The notes beneath the pieces were generated by a model. That model saw only the letters and a program-made list of their open reading frames with translations, searched no databases and was not told where the DNA came from. Shown in pieces: positions 47,891 to 59,716 of a stretch of DNA of 64,000 bases; positions within the stretch are counted from its first letter, which is position 1, and every line of letters begins with the position of its first letter. Source of the stretch: Pseudisothecium myosuroides (Eukaryota; Streptophyta; Bryopsida; Hypnales; Lembophyllaceae); contig OX637287.1 of assembly GCA_951799445.1 (NCBI GenBank), positions 37,105,724 through 37,169,723 of the forward strand. Direction: 5' to 3'. The position numbers and the translations under genes were made by a program.

Positions 47891-49950
47891 ATACACGCTA
47901 ATGGAAGATAATTGATTTCACATTAGAATTGTCATAAAATTCTTCTTTTGTGGCTTTGTTTCTTTTGACTCTAAAAGAAAGTTTTTATAATAATTTAAAG
48001 TTATACATATATTTTGGCAACATAAAATTGAATTTATTTATCCTATCACATGGTTGATTAAACTCTTAATCCCTAAAAGACCAAGTGATTGTTAAACGAC
48101 CAATTGAAAATTCAAGGAGATTTCAACAAAGTCAATTTTGAACAGATTTTTTGGAAATTTTAATACAAAGTGTGCACATGTACCACCTTGTTGGAAATAT
48201 CAATTATCTTTCAATTGGGTGCCTCGATCCAAAATTCTACTATCTAAAGTTTTTGTAGCTAGTGGGCAATTTTGAGTAGGGTCGTTGCAAAAAGCACTTT
48301 TTTTTTGTCCCTTTAGCCTTGGATAGGTGTTCACAAGTGTTTTTTAGCTCATCTTTTGTGTCATATGTTAGTTTAGTATATTATTTTTAAATATCCCCCA
48401 ATTAGATGTCTACTTTTGCTATTTTGGGGATGGGATAATACTATTTTTGACCCAAAAATGTGAATGTGCAAAATTCTTCTTCTATCTCTAAATTTTGATA
48501 GGTATGTAACTAATATAATATAGGATGCAAATACAATATAAAAAATCCCATATTTAGTTCAAAAAATCTCACTCTAAGAGTAGTTAAAGTCTATTGACCA
48601 TGTCCAGTAGGTTTGAAAAATAATTCTAATTTCAAACACCATATAATCTTTAATTCCAAGCAGTCTAAGCTTTTAAAAATTTCCCACTTATTTCTGAACT
48701 AATCTACTATAAGTTTGTATGGTTGAATTTTTTATTTGAGTTTTTTTAAAAGTGTTTCTATTTGCTATAAATGTAGCAATCTAAGTGACAATTTTTGCCC
48801 TAAATATGTCCCGTTGCTTTTAGGGCTGAAAACTCAAATCATCAATCAATTCAAGCATTGGATGTATAAAACATAAGATATAAAGGATGAAAGATTGTAC
48901 CCTATATGCATACTCAAATTTGCACCATTTTAGAACCAATAGTGAGAGTTTTAAACACATTCTCATCTTTGGCAACCTCTGTATCTCTTATTCTATAATT
49001 TCAATCCTTAATTAGATTGAAGATTGAGTTTTAGAAGAGCAATTGGTCTAATAGACTAGAAATCACTATCTCCTTTAAATTATCAAGGATTCCTATTTCT
49101 TAGTTTGGTGACTAAAACAAAACAAGATACAAGAAGACATTATTAAGTTTTCATTTTCAAACCTTTATATATCTTATTGCTTAATTCTAAAGATTGATTT
49201 GACTGAAGATATGAATTTGAAGTGGCCCGGTTAATCTATGAAGGTATTTGATATGATATTTTGTATTTCATGTGAATTTTTTTCACTATTTCTTCAAAAA
49301 TTCACCATAATTTCAAATATTGACAAACAAATCTAAAATTTTCAGAACTTCTATAAGAGATTTGATTTCATCTTTGAAAAATAAAAATAAAAAACTTCGT
49401 TGAAATTTAGTTGCAAAATGGACCATACAGATCAATGAATTTGAAGTTTGACAACATGGTCATAGACTTTGGCATTCTAAGGTTAATTGCAACCACGCTT
49501 GCCTAACAACCTTGTAGATCACTAGCACTCATCTAAGGCATTCACATAAAAGTGCAAATTGGCTGGGTGGATGGTTCTTTTCCCACTTGGTTTGGGCAAA
49601 GTACAACAATGCATTTGCCTACCCATCCACCCACCATGTAAAGAGGGCTGTGGAATTGGGGTTTTGATCTTTACATTGTGAATCCTAATTTTGACGTCTA
49701 ATATATTTTATTCACCTTGTACAACCTAAGAAAATTCGAATTTGGCCTTGAACCAAGATCCATAAAGTTGAAACTTGGGACATAGTGTGAAATGCCCCTT
49801 AAGAAGGTACCAAATAAATAAAAGAGCAACTGAAAGGCATATTCAGTGCCTAACTTATGTGGAAGGCCGACAGTTCAAGCAGGAAGTAGAACTTCCTAGT
49901 GAGGGCTTCAGTAACTGAAAGGTATTTCTTCAGCAGAACCTGAAAGGCAG
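47891..49950. other. Intergenic, no gene seen
   Basis: AT-rich. TTAATCCCTAAAAGACCAAG at 48067 resembles a TTAA-family left end. Around 48380-48480 there is weak similarity to the middle of the GGGTGATTGCA family. Confidence 0.4.
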
Positions 49951-50193
49951 CCGGGGTGAACTGACCCCTTGCTCGTCCCCTCAGGAAAACACTGAATTTT
50001 TTTGTTTTCTATGCATGATAAAAATTGCAAATTTTGAATTCATATTTGCAATCAGAGGGACCAAATTAGCTGGGAGAGGTGTAGAAGATAAATTAATTAG
50101 GCTCAAAATAGGGGATCTTTTTTCTTATATGCACCTTGGAAATGACTTGGAGGGGACCTCGGAGGGGACGAGTGAGGGAGTCAGTTCACCTGG
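49951..50193. mobile_element. Mutator-like MITE, copy 2
   Basis: Inverted ends are GGGGTGAACTGACCCCTTGC then TCGTCCCC, and the complement of AGGTGAACTGACTCCCTCAC then TCGTCCCC. Interior phrases GCAAATTTTGAATTCATATT and CAAAATAGGGG match 16949-17151. A clear 9-bp duplication was not found for this copy. Confidence 0.75.
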
Positions 50194-50271
50194 AAACTAG
50201 AAGGCGATCCCAAACAATGTATAGTACAATACTTGGCAAATCTCATTTGTCCACCCTATAATGCCATTTAA

Positions 50272-51191
50272 CCCCTAAAGGACCAACATGTGTTTTTTGG
50301 CAACATAGAAATTTTGGCTAGATACATGTAACTAGAGATTTGCATACTTTAGGCTAAAATTTTAATATAAGGTGGGGACAAGGAATATCTCTCATATGCA
50401 CTAAATTTCATGACATTTGGAAATATGAGTCAAAAGTTATGGCCAAATATGTTGTTTTTTTCCTGGCCGGGTAGTCCGGGCAGATAAAAATAAATCATTT
50501 TTTTCAAAAATAAAAATTTGAAATTGGTTTTCTAGAGTTATATATAAGTGGAAAGTTTTGAATCATTCCATTTCAATTAATGAGATGAAAGTTATGAGGA
50601 GTTTTTGTTTATGGGTAGTTATAGATTTTCTACTCTAAAATAAACTTTGAAGTCCTTATTTTACTCAATTTTCAATATTTTTTGAAAAAAATAAAATCAT
50701 AGGATGCAAATTGTTTATTACATTGCAACCATTGGGGTTGGCATTTTTCAATTCCATAACTAAATTCTTAACAATTTTGTATTTTGAATAATTCTCTACT
50801 TCTTTCTACTTTCTATTTTTTTCCTATATGTAGTACAATTTCAAATGATGTGAAAATTTTCAAACATGTGGAGAACTTATCTAGAAAAAAGAATCCAAAG
50901 AAGCACCACCATTGTGGACATTTTTTCATAGAAAAGTGAGCTTGTGAAGTGTAGCTGCCCTGTTTTTTGCAAGGACAAAAAAATGATTTTAGTGAATTTT
51001 AATGCTTATATCTTGCAATCCACACGGTGGAAATTTCTGAAATGTTTACCACGTGTTCTCAAGTTAGCATACTACAAGATCCTATGGTTACATGTGTCAA
51101 AAAAAGTTTTTTTTTCAAAACTTTGGCACTTGACTAGAAATGGCAGTTTTTGAGTGTTTCCAGTGAAAACATAGTCATGGATTTTTAGGGG
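50272..51191. mobile_element. TTAA-flanked piggyBac-like element, copy 3
   Basis: The left end CCCCTAAAGGACCAAC follows TTAA (50268-50271), and the right end ATTTTTAGGGG is followed by TTGA, one change from TTAA. Shared blocks with the other copies include ATATCTTGCAATC and ACAAGATCCTATGGTTA. Confidence 0.75.
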
Positions 51192-52069
51192 TTGAAAGAA
51201 TTTTGCATACAACCTATTTTCGATAATGTTCATCGTTGTAGCATATGTCTGATTGAGCAATAGTGGGAAGGTAATTTCTTCCAATCAAGTAATCAAAATG
51301 ATGAAGATTGCACTATTTTTTGCTAATTTTCCATCAAGTTTGGAATTAGTAGAAACTAAAGAAGTGTAGATTACAGTTTGATTCGTTCTTGATTTGTGGT
51401 TAAACCTATTTCCGGGAAGCACATAATTAAAAATGGACTTAGCAACTCCATTAGGTGTCAGTGTGTTAATTGTCACACAATAATAAAGGCCTAGTTGACA
51501 TTGTATTCCCTTCATTCATGAAAATAGGGCATCCTATCTTGTGCAAATGGAGCCTTAGTTGAAAACTGGTCATATACTTTTATATAGGATATAATAGACT
51601 TTTTTTCTCTTGCATAATAAACATTCAATTCTTATGCAATTCCAATCAAATATGCCAAATTTAGATTTAAAAAAAAACAAAATTTCATTTTTGGTGAAAT
51701 GTTTAAATCAAAATATATAGTTTTACATGATAATTCATTGAAAATCATTGGTGATGAATTTTTTTTGTAAATTCGATTGCATAGATATGTAGGAAACATT
51801 TTTCATATTCAAAAACATCCCATTAAATATAAAAAATATGCTCTATGAAGAGTTCAATGTGAGGTGTTGTATGACCAAACTTTGTAAAATAGATATTTCT
51901 ATATTTTAACTAGCTTATTAAGCTTAGATGAAGAGGGAATTTCTTTTAGGGATGGTTGTGGTATCCACAAATGGATGATGACTCCATCACATATGACTTT
52001 ATCTATTAGATTTCATAAAGCCCAGATGGATGACTGGGTATCAATGAACTCCTTCAATTTACTTTCACA
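51192..52069. other. Intergenic, nothing recognised
   Basis: AT-rich, no supported gene. Confidence 0.4.
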
Positions 52070-52424
52070 GTGCGGTACACCCAAAATCACACCCTATCTA
52101 AAACCGTTGTCATCAGTCCATGTACATTTCCAAAATCAATATGTACATGTGTTGAAGAAACGATTCCAGAACAATTTAAAAAAAACCCAAACTTTGATCC
52201 TTTCTAACTTTTGCATACGGTATCCAAATGTCACATTCTTTGAAGCGTTGGAACCTCCTAGCCTTTCACTTGCCAGTAAGAAAATATGAAAATTTGACCA
52301 GTCTAATAATACTAACTTTTGCATACAGTATCCAAATGTCGCATTCTTTGATGCGTTGAAACTTCCCATCCTTTCACTTGCCAGCAAGAAAATATGAAAA
52401 TTTGACCAGTGTAATAATACTAAC
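52070..52424 (+). repeat. Dispersed repeat A, copy 3, with tandem duplication
   Basis: It starts CGGTACACCCAAAATCACAC and keeps the order of the other copies without interruption. The block with CTAACTTTTGCATAC and ATGAAAATTTGACCAG is present twice in tandem (about 52203-52311 and 52312-52424). Confidence 0.8.
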
Positions 52425-54043
52425 TTAGGCACAATAGGGCACGCTGCGAATAAGGTGGGTACCCCCGGCCAACTCCGAACCGTTGAATGATGCCGGCAAT
52501 GCGTGGGTTGCATTGACAGACTTGTCTTTCCGATCATCTTGCTCGTTTCCATTTGTTAAGTAAATTTCTTACTTGTTTCAAAAAAGTAGAATTTGAACAG
52601 TAATCCGCCTTGCGTTGCGCTCCATCTCTGCATGGAAGCCATTTGTTAGCTTGGGAGCCATGATTCTTGTGGATGATTCCAAGCTTTTGATCACGAGTCT
52701 TAAGCTGAATTTTGAGTTCTTGATTTGACTGCATTAAATTACATAACTTATATTATTTACTGTCTTCCAAGTGGGATGGTTGTTAAACTTTTGGCTCTAT
52801 GATTGAAGCTCATTCCTTTTCTGGAGGTGTAAAAGGAAGCGTAGTTGGGAGGCCAACAAGGAGGCTTCGCATGGGGAACCCCAACTCCCCAAAGCAATGT
52901 TGGGACTTGGGAAGGAGTAAAAGTTAAGTTAAGCAAAGCAGACAATCACTCTTGGACCACACTCAGAATCTGGGCATGCATCCTTACCAGAAATTCTTCT
53001 TTTTTGTTGAGAAAGAAGAGGCAAATTCAATTCAAAGTATATAATAGTAAGGGAGTCTACTCTAAAACAGCGACCGTGTTCTAAATGCAACCCCTATCTA
53101 GGAATGAGTGACATGTTGTTTGAAATGTCTCTTACTATCAATGATGAGTTAGGTAGGCTTAAGTGGTTGCTTCAAGAGTAAACTACTTTACAGTAGGATA
53201 CTGTAAGTGAAAATGGCCTTTGTACAGTACGTTCCCTGGGGAAAAGAATTTCACTGCTACCAACTTTGACATTGTTTATTTACCATGAAAAACTGTTTAT
53301 TTACCATGAATTTTTTTGGCACAAGATCACCTCTATGTTAATAACATGTGTACCAAATTAGGAGGTCAAAAGATTCACAAAAATGGAGATATTCTAAAAA
53401 ACTCATCTGTTCCAACAACACACGCTCCCACTCTTATACACTCCATCTACTATACTGTACATCTCCATAATATACACTTGTAAGAAAATACATACCTGGA
53501 ATTTTCTTGAGGTGCTTCCTTGGATGCTTGGCACTGTACTAATTAGCAATGAAATAGAATCATTTAACGTGCATAAAACTTAGAATTAACTTAACTTACA
53601 TCATGACTCCAGTAACAAAACGGCTACAGCAGGCTACAGCTCTCTTTTCTGGCCGGTATGCCGGTTTCTTTGCTGTCCGTCACAGTGATTCTGACACTAG
53701 ATTCCACATTATTTCCAGGCCCAATGATATGTTGCAGAAGACGGACATGAATTCATTAAGTTGCCAAGAATTTCTGATCAAAATTGTACCGAATGCTTTA
53801 ACTTATGCTGCCCCGGATGACCATGCAATTTCTCCTTGAACCTGCGGCCCCGTGATCGGTGGTAGTCGCAGGGCAGACCACGTCAGGCGGTGCTGTGCGC
53901 TGGACATGAAGCACGGCACATCGACCTCAACTGAGACCGTCATCGCCAATGGAAAGCTGGAATACCTACGCGGTAGTCGCTGCAACGGAAAGCACCGCAT
54001 GGAATAAAGGAACGGCATCTCCAAATTCAGACCCAAGGAAAGA
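52425..54043. other. Intergenic, no supported gene
   Basis: More balanced base composition than the flanks. An open frame at 53603-53839 (78 codons) and minus-strand frames at 52534-52945 have no recognisable motif or splice context. Confidence 0.35.
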
Positions 54044-54114
54044 TAACAGTAGAATCTCTCTTACTGCATACTCTCTTAAGGGCATAATATGTAGTAAGAG
54101 AGGTCGTACTTTGA
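54044..54114. mobile_element. Palindromic mini-element with Emigrant-like ends
   Basis: The left arm contains CAGTAGAATCTCTCTTACTG and the right arm is its imperfect complement (AGTAAGAGAGGTCGTAC). The arms are about 27 bases with a 17-base loop. It resembles two Emigrant-like termini joined head to head. Confidence 0.6.
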
Positions 54115-54166
54115 AGCCTTTATTGCTGAATAGTACTTGAAGGCCCCGTGGTTAGAGGCCATGTTA

Positions 54167-54626
54167 GGGCATCCCCACGCTTGGTGCCTCAAGGAGGGGC
54201 GCTGAAGGTGGGTTTGACGAGCCCTTTTCCAAAATTCAGATTTGAGTTTGTCCTTTGCCCCACGCCTACACGGAATTGGCACTCCGCAACGCCCTCGAGC
54301 ACAGGACCCAAGACTTCATAATGACAATGACAAACTTGGAATTTGAGCAAGGAGCCCAAAATATAGCACCTCGTTAGAGATTGTGATGACGTCCCAATTA
54401 AAAAAGCTTTTGCTCATCGCCTTTTCGCAATTACAAGCCTCGAAACACAAGTCAAACTCCATACCGAGCCGCATGCAAGGTGCACCATTTCCCCGTGTAT
54501 TCTTCAAATTTGACCATACCCGGCCATTTCTAGACCCTCGCAGTGCGTGCCGTGGGGCAATATAAATGGCCTGACACGGCCACTCCCCAGTTCTGTGCCG
54601 TTCAGTGTGTAGCCGTGGCGATGCTC
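54167..54626. mobile_element. Tourist/PIF-Harbinger-like MITE, copy 2 (460 bp)
   Basis: Ends are GGGCATCCCCACGCTTGG and the complement of GAGCATCGCCACGGCTAC, flanked by TTA at 54164-54166 and 54627-54629. The terminal type matches the element at 12657-13098. The interior is GC-richer than the other elements and noncoding. Confidence 0.75.
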
Positions 54627-54639
54627 TTAGGCAATGGGT

Positions 54640-54703
54640 AATACTAAACCTCTCTTAGTGCATACTCCCGACACTATGCACTAAGAGAGGTTCTACTATA
54701 CTA
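54640..54703. mobile_element. Palindromic mini-element, copy 2
   Basis: Arms AACCTCTCTTAGTGCATA and TATGCACTAAGAGAGGTT are perfect complements over 18 bases, extended imperfectly outward, with a loop of about 8 bases. Same type as 54044-54114; the two bracket the Tourist-like element. Confidence 0.7.
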
Positions 54704-54862
54704 CTCCGTTTCTCGGTTCATAGGTGTCAGAGTGTTTTTTCTTATCATTTTGGAAAAATAGCCAATTGTTTCTTCAATACTCATGTAATACTTGGGTGAA
54801 ATTTGGTGATATCCATATCAAAACTACTACGTAAATGATACCTAGATAAATTGGCTTTCCAT

Positions 54863-55560
54863 ATCCATACCTTAAGTTAGGCTATTTGTTTTGTTTTGTT
54901 TGTTTGTTATAGTGAGATCTTTGGAACCATGTATCCCCTGGTCGCATTCTTGGTACAGTAGAACCTCTCTAAGTTGATAGAGTTGGGATCGGTCTGACAC
55001 ATTGAATTAGAGAGGTTATTACATTAGGGAGGGTCATCATGTTCGTATGTGGTTCACACTGTTAAGTTGGGACCGGCAATCAATACTTCTTGACAACGCT
55101 TTATTAACTTAGAGGGGATCAACTTAGAGAGGTTCTACTGTACCATCAAAAAACTCTCTACGAGGAGGGGTGCACAAGCCTTGTTTTGTGGCATTTGACC
55201 TACGGGATGAAGGTTAGTGATTTTCAAAGTTTTTATGAATTATAAAATTTAGAAAATTATTTTTATTTTTATTTTGGTTGTGGCAACAACACAAGGCATA
55301 TTAGTCCATACCTTAAGTCAGGCTATTTGTTTTGTATGTTTGTTATGGTGAGATCTTTTGGACCGTGAATCTCCCTATTGCATTTTCGGTAGCGTTGGAA
55401 AACTCTCTATGAGGAAGGATGTATGGGCTTTGTTTTGTGGCGTTTGAACAGGTCTATGGTGTGAAAGTTATTGAAATTCAAAGTTTTTATGAATTGGAAT
55501 TAAAAAATTACTTTTATTTTTATTTTGGCTGTGGCAATGGCACAAGGCACACTGGTTGGT
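54863..55560 (+). repeat. Repeat C, two tandem units (plus orientation)
   Basis: It starts ATCCATACCTTAAGTTAGGC, continues with GTTTGTTTGTTATAGTGAGA and the GAGGAGGGGTGCACAAGCC block, and reaches CACAAGGCATATTAGTCC at about 55300, where a second unit starts with CATACCTTAAGTCAGGC and runs to CACAAGGCACACTGG. The unit junction is the same as at 24.5 kb. The Emigrant-like element at 54956-55140 is inserted in unit 1. Confidence 0.8.
54956..55140. mobile_element. Emigrant/pogo-like MITE (185 bp), intact ends
   Basis: Ends are CAGTAGAACCTCTCTAAGTT and the complement of CAGTAGAACCTCTCTAAGTT, identical over 20 bases, with TA on both sides. Unit 2 of the same repeat at 55.38 kb shows the unoccupied site. 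CAGT.(A/G)AACCTC ends with TA duplication are those of the plant Emigrant family (pogo branch of Tc1/mariner). Identical ends suggest that it is young. Confidence 0.9.
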
Positions 55561-56638
55561 CTTAAATTACAACAAAAATCTAACTATTTTGACCAAAAAA
55601 TTTAAAAATTTCCTTTACAAAAAATAACCGTGGCCATTGTCTTTTGGCTGTAGTGAAATGGTGGAAATTTGTGCATTAAAAAAACACAGATATGCGTAAC
55701 AAGGAGCGGTTAAAAGAAAAGCCAATTAGTAGAATTACCTCCGACAAACAACACTTTGTGCACTGACGTGGTTCAATGCCCCGTTGCTCTTTTTAAGAAG
55801 ATGCTAACCTCTCTTTTCTACATGCATAGAGTAGTTCAGGTGAGCTTTAGCATAAAAACAGTGGCTTTCACAAGTTCACAACCACAGAAACAAGGGTCAA
55901 GTTCTACGCACTTGCCACGTACTGCCATGCCCTCTTCTTTCCCCTTTTGGAAAGTTTGATCTTTCTGATCCATGCTGATCAATGCTGATTGCTCTCAAGG
56001 AAATCCAGGTCTGTACTTTGCTAAAAGTGAGGCACAACCATTGTTTACAATTGTTTGGTTGGAAGCAGGACATGTCACCGCGACATGCTACCTTACAGCA
56101 GAACTGCACAAGGGGACGTCGACGACGACGAGGAATCGAACTTGAGTGACGAGTGTCGTACAGAACATGGCCGCATTATTGCCTCCTCGAATACTGAGCT
56201 TCATTCAAAAATCCTTGATGATAAGTTAAGACGAATGGAAAAGATAGGAAATTCTGGCTGGACTCTAGCTTGCTGCAAAGGTACTCTGCAGACAGCACAT
56301 GCAAAGCTTGAGTCACTCACCTCTCGTTTGTCAGTGAGAAGTGGCAGATCTCCAGCGGGTGTTTAATTGAAGAATTGCCAAAGTCAGCTCCATTGCCCTC
56401 GAGCGCTCGCAGGCACGGCGTGGACCAGATGGGACCCGGGACCCCAGAAAACACGCAAGTGGTGGCAGTGACAGAGCTTCCGTTGAATTGACTCAGCACA
56501 CGCCCACCCTGGAAAATGCACCAATTCACACTAGTGTTCGGGAAAACTATTTTGGGGAGCTCCCCCGGTGGATTTCGTCCTTCCCACGGAAATGGACCGT
56601 ATTTTTCTTCAATGGTCACTGGTTGCATTCTCACAACC
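55561..56638. other. Intergenic, no supported gene
   Basis: Balanced composition at 55750-56640 with overlapping frames on both strands (for example 56055-56366 plus, 56317-56721 minus). None has a recognised motif or splice context. Confidence 0.35.
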
Positions 56639-56819
56639 AACGGATATTTCGTTAAAATGGCGAAAATCTTCCCCCATTTTTTCGTCCACTTTCTAGGACT
56701 GGTATAGATTTCAAACCACATGGTCTAAATTATAGGACCGGTTTATATTTTAAACCACATGGTCTAAACCTGAAAGTGCCAAGTTTGTGGAATATTGCCA
56801 TTTTAACAAAATATCCGTT
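56639..56819. mobile_element. TIR element related to 3129-3461 (181 bp)
   Basis: Ends are AACGGATATTTCGTTAAAAT then GGCGAAAAT, and the complement of AACGGATATTTTGTTAAAAT then GGCAATAT. The inner GTTAAAATGGCGAAA is shared with the element at 3 kb. Inside, AAACCACATGGTCTAAA is repeated twice. Confidence 0.75.
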
Positions 56820-57779
56820 CATCGCAAAATCTATTGGTTAATTTTTTGCAATATCAATTTTTCACTCGCCAATTTCTTTCAAACTCAAATTGACACTGAA
56901 TAAAAAGCCAATTTCCTCCAAACTCAAATTGACATCAACTAAATAGTCGATTTCAAATTGAAAGTACTAATGAATATTGCATCCTAGGTTAACTCCAACA
57001 GCCAAGCCTTCTAGCCTCCGCCCCTTATGTCAATACTCACCCTCCAACATTGATACTTTGTCCATTTCATATGTGTATCTCGCCCCACTTGGATATTAGC
57101 CACAAATGATTATCTCAAGATAGCTGAAATCCGCCAAGTGTTGAAAGGAGGCGGTTAAAATATCTTTTAGTTTTTTGAGGGGCATTGGTTGATTTCTAGC
57201 CCTACCAAATTCTTTCCGGTTTCACATCCTTCATTTTCAAAATGCAAATGGGATATTTTCCAATTCCACAAGCTATTTTTGAACTAGCCACCAATTTTGT
57301 CCAGTCATTGATTCCCATCCAAGCTCATCACTACCAGCACCTTCTATAAGAAAGCTAACCTTGAGCTCGTAGTAATGTATCACATAACCCCCACAACTCC
57401 AAGAATCTTTTGATAGGATTGCAAATGTAAACTTTCAAATTTTTCAGTCAAAATGAATTATGGCATGAGCAGAATCTACACATCATATCTTCATTTTTGC
57501 AAGTTTTTCTTTTTCTCCCATCCCTTATAGGAACTCATTCAGAACCTTGCACAATAATCATGACGTACCAAGGGACCACGTTAGTGACATCATTGAAGAA
57601 TTGACATAATTTGCGTCTTCAACCGTCTCACCAGTGTAGTTCCCACAGTAATCTCTTAAAATCATTCTCTCACTCAGTCATAGGTTAGCGGTCCTTACAA
57701 TAGTGATTATGTTTCAGTAAAAACAGGAAGGTCTTCCAGTGAACAGGGAAGACTGCTACAGCGTGAAAAAACTCAATTC
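56820..57779. other. Intergenic, nothing recognised
   Basis: AT-rich sequence between the last repeat and the gene-like region upstream of the WRKY gene. Confidence 0.4.
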
Positions 57780-59716
57780 TATATGAGGCAAGCTGAATTG
57801 GTGGAGTTCGTTGCAGCTCTAATGGTCGTCAATCGGTGCTCAGGGTTCGAGAGCCTGCCTCCTGGTAGAGTTGACGAAGTTGACCCCCAGTTGACGAATC
57901 AGGGACGTTGGACAGGCCTGCTTCAGGCTTCAGTTCCTGCGCTTGAATGGAGGCTCCAAGTTTAATTTGGGGTGCAGAATTACATTCGTCATCAGTCAGT
58001 GATTGTTGTCGGGTTATGTGTTGATTGCTGGTTTAGTTGCTCGTTGTTAGCATGCACGCCGTCCAATTCTTCGCAGCTTCGGCTCTCCTTTCGATCCAGG
58101 CTGGACCGTACTAAAGTTTGGTATACTGTATCTTCCGCCTGAGGCGTTTTTGTAGAGCATGTGCTCCTCGTGGCCGGTTCACAATCGAACAAGTGAGCTT
58201 GAACCTAAGTTTCGACGTAGAATCCAAGCACGCTTTCACACGGCGACCAGTGAGACAGGCGGGGAACTTACACGGAAGCGCTTGCTCATCTGCTCGAAAC
58301 TAGCTTTACACCGCGCATGAATCAGCAATTTAATTGCTACTTTGTGGATGTTGGAGTGATTGATCGATCACAACGTGGGGGATGCAACCAAGCTTGGAAG
58401 TGTCGACTCTTGGTCTGGAGTGTCTTGCAGTTGCGAAATCGAGTGCGAATTTGGGTGCGAAATGAGGTTAGCGAAGCATTTAATTTGACTGATTGTGCTA
58501 CTAGCTAACGTACGCTGTGGGGGATTAAATTTCGATCGAAGCTTGCTCTTTGATTTTGTGCGTGCTACCAGCTTGAAAACTTGAAAACAGTTATTGCGAT
58601 TGTCGGTAGTTGTGGTTTTGGATTCCAACAAGTTCTACTCTGTCTCGTTGTAGCTTGTAGCTTCGATGAAGACTCCTCGAAGGGCTTAGCACTGTATGCT
58701 GAGCCGGCTAGAAAACCTATTCCCTTGTGTTGACTAACGTGACATCAAGTTGAATGAATTCCCGGAGGAGAGGTCGTCGATTGGTGGCTCGGGTATATGT
58801 TGTGGTGAGGCGAGTGTTTCGAGGATTATGATTTTTTACATGACACGAGAGTTCTAAACAATTCACTTCGTCAGGTTTGGACATTGTGAGGGCCAGCATC
58901 CCCCCCGAAACGACGTCCTTGAAGTTAAAAGGGTTTTACGGAACGCTTCATTCGAGGTTCTTAGTTCACTGCCCGGACGCAATTGACTTCAGCTGTCGAT
59001 GATGAGTTGACCGACATTTTGGACGACCTCACTGTTGGGAAACCAAACTGGTCTGCGGTTGTCCTGCAATTGTCTAGGGGCTTGGGATGGTGATGGGGGA
59101 AAAGTACACTCATGAGATCTTCCATGATTCTTGTCCCAGTCTTTAAAAACTGTAGCAGAAAATTTGAGGAACCATCTCATCTTGGTCTTATTTGGAAATC
59201 TGCTTCGGCGTGACGACCAGTATGCACAAGCTCCTCGACGGTACAAGATTTAAGTTAGAATTGGGAGTATTTGCGTTTGGCTTGGGTATCATCAAGTGGT
59301 TAGCGACCGGAAGCTTGAGTCTCAGTACGGTGGAGTTTCGTTGGGACGTACATTCGTATGATAATCTCGCAAGTATTCTCGTGTTGAGGAGATTAGTAAG
59401 AGCATGTATGTAGGTTTCACGAAGAAGTGTACGAAATTTCTCAAGGTGAAGGAGATTCTACAGCTGGGTTTGTGCAGAGAATCACAAAGAGAGCTTTAGA
59501 AGAGATAAGGTGAGGCATGGGTACACGACAGACACTAACACTTGCCACTTTGCCTGATTTGTCAAAAATCTTAGGAAATGTTTTGTGCTTTGTGATGGGG
59601 CCTGTCCGAAGTTGCTTGCCTGTCATATTTATGTTGTATGTTTTGCGATGGGACTTCAGAGGGGATTTCTAATATCTGCCTGCGCTTCATCTCAGCTCAT
59701 CTGGCAAACCACGGCA
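57780..59716 (+). promoter_or_regulatory. Long upstream/leader region of the WRKY gene
   Basis: This stretch of about 1.9 kb is repeat-free with gene-like composition but no convincing coding frame. It probably holds the promoter and a spliced 5' untranslated region: a good acceptor (CTGCGCTTCATCTCAG) ends at 59695, 21 bases before the start codon; the matching donor was not assigned. W-box cores TTGAC lie at 57871, 57880 (full TTGACC) and 57891, and TTGAC(C/T) at 58485, 58730, 58983 and 59007. Confidence 0.45.

Noticed and set aside
53603..53839. 78-codon plus-strand open frame
   Set aside because: It starts with ATG and has mixed composition, but no recognisable domain, neighbouring exon or promoter evidence.
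57841..57870. GGTTCGA motif resembling a tRNA B box
   Set aside because: The bases after it do not fit the T-loop consensus, and no acceptor stem or A box could be found at the right distance.
57783..57965. 60-codon frame upstream of the WRKY gene
   Set aside because: It could be an upstream open frame, but it lies about 1.8 kb from the start codon and may be promoter or intron; the W-box cluster lies within it. No evidence that it is translated.
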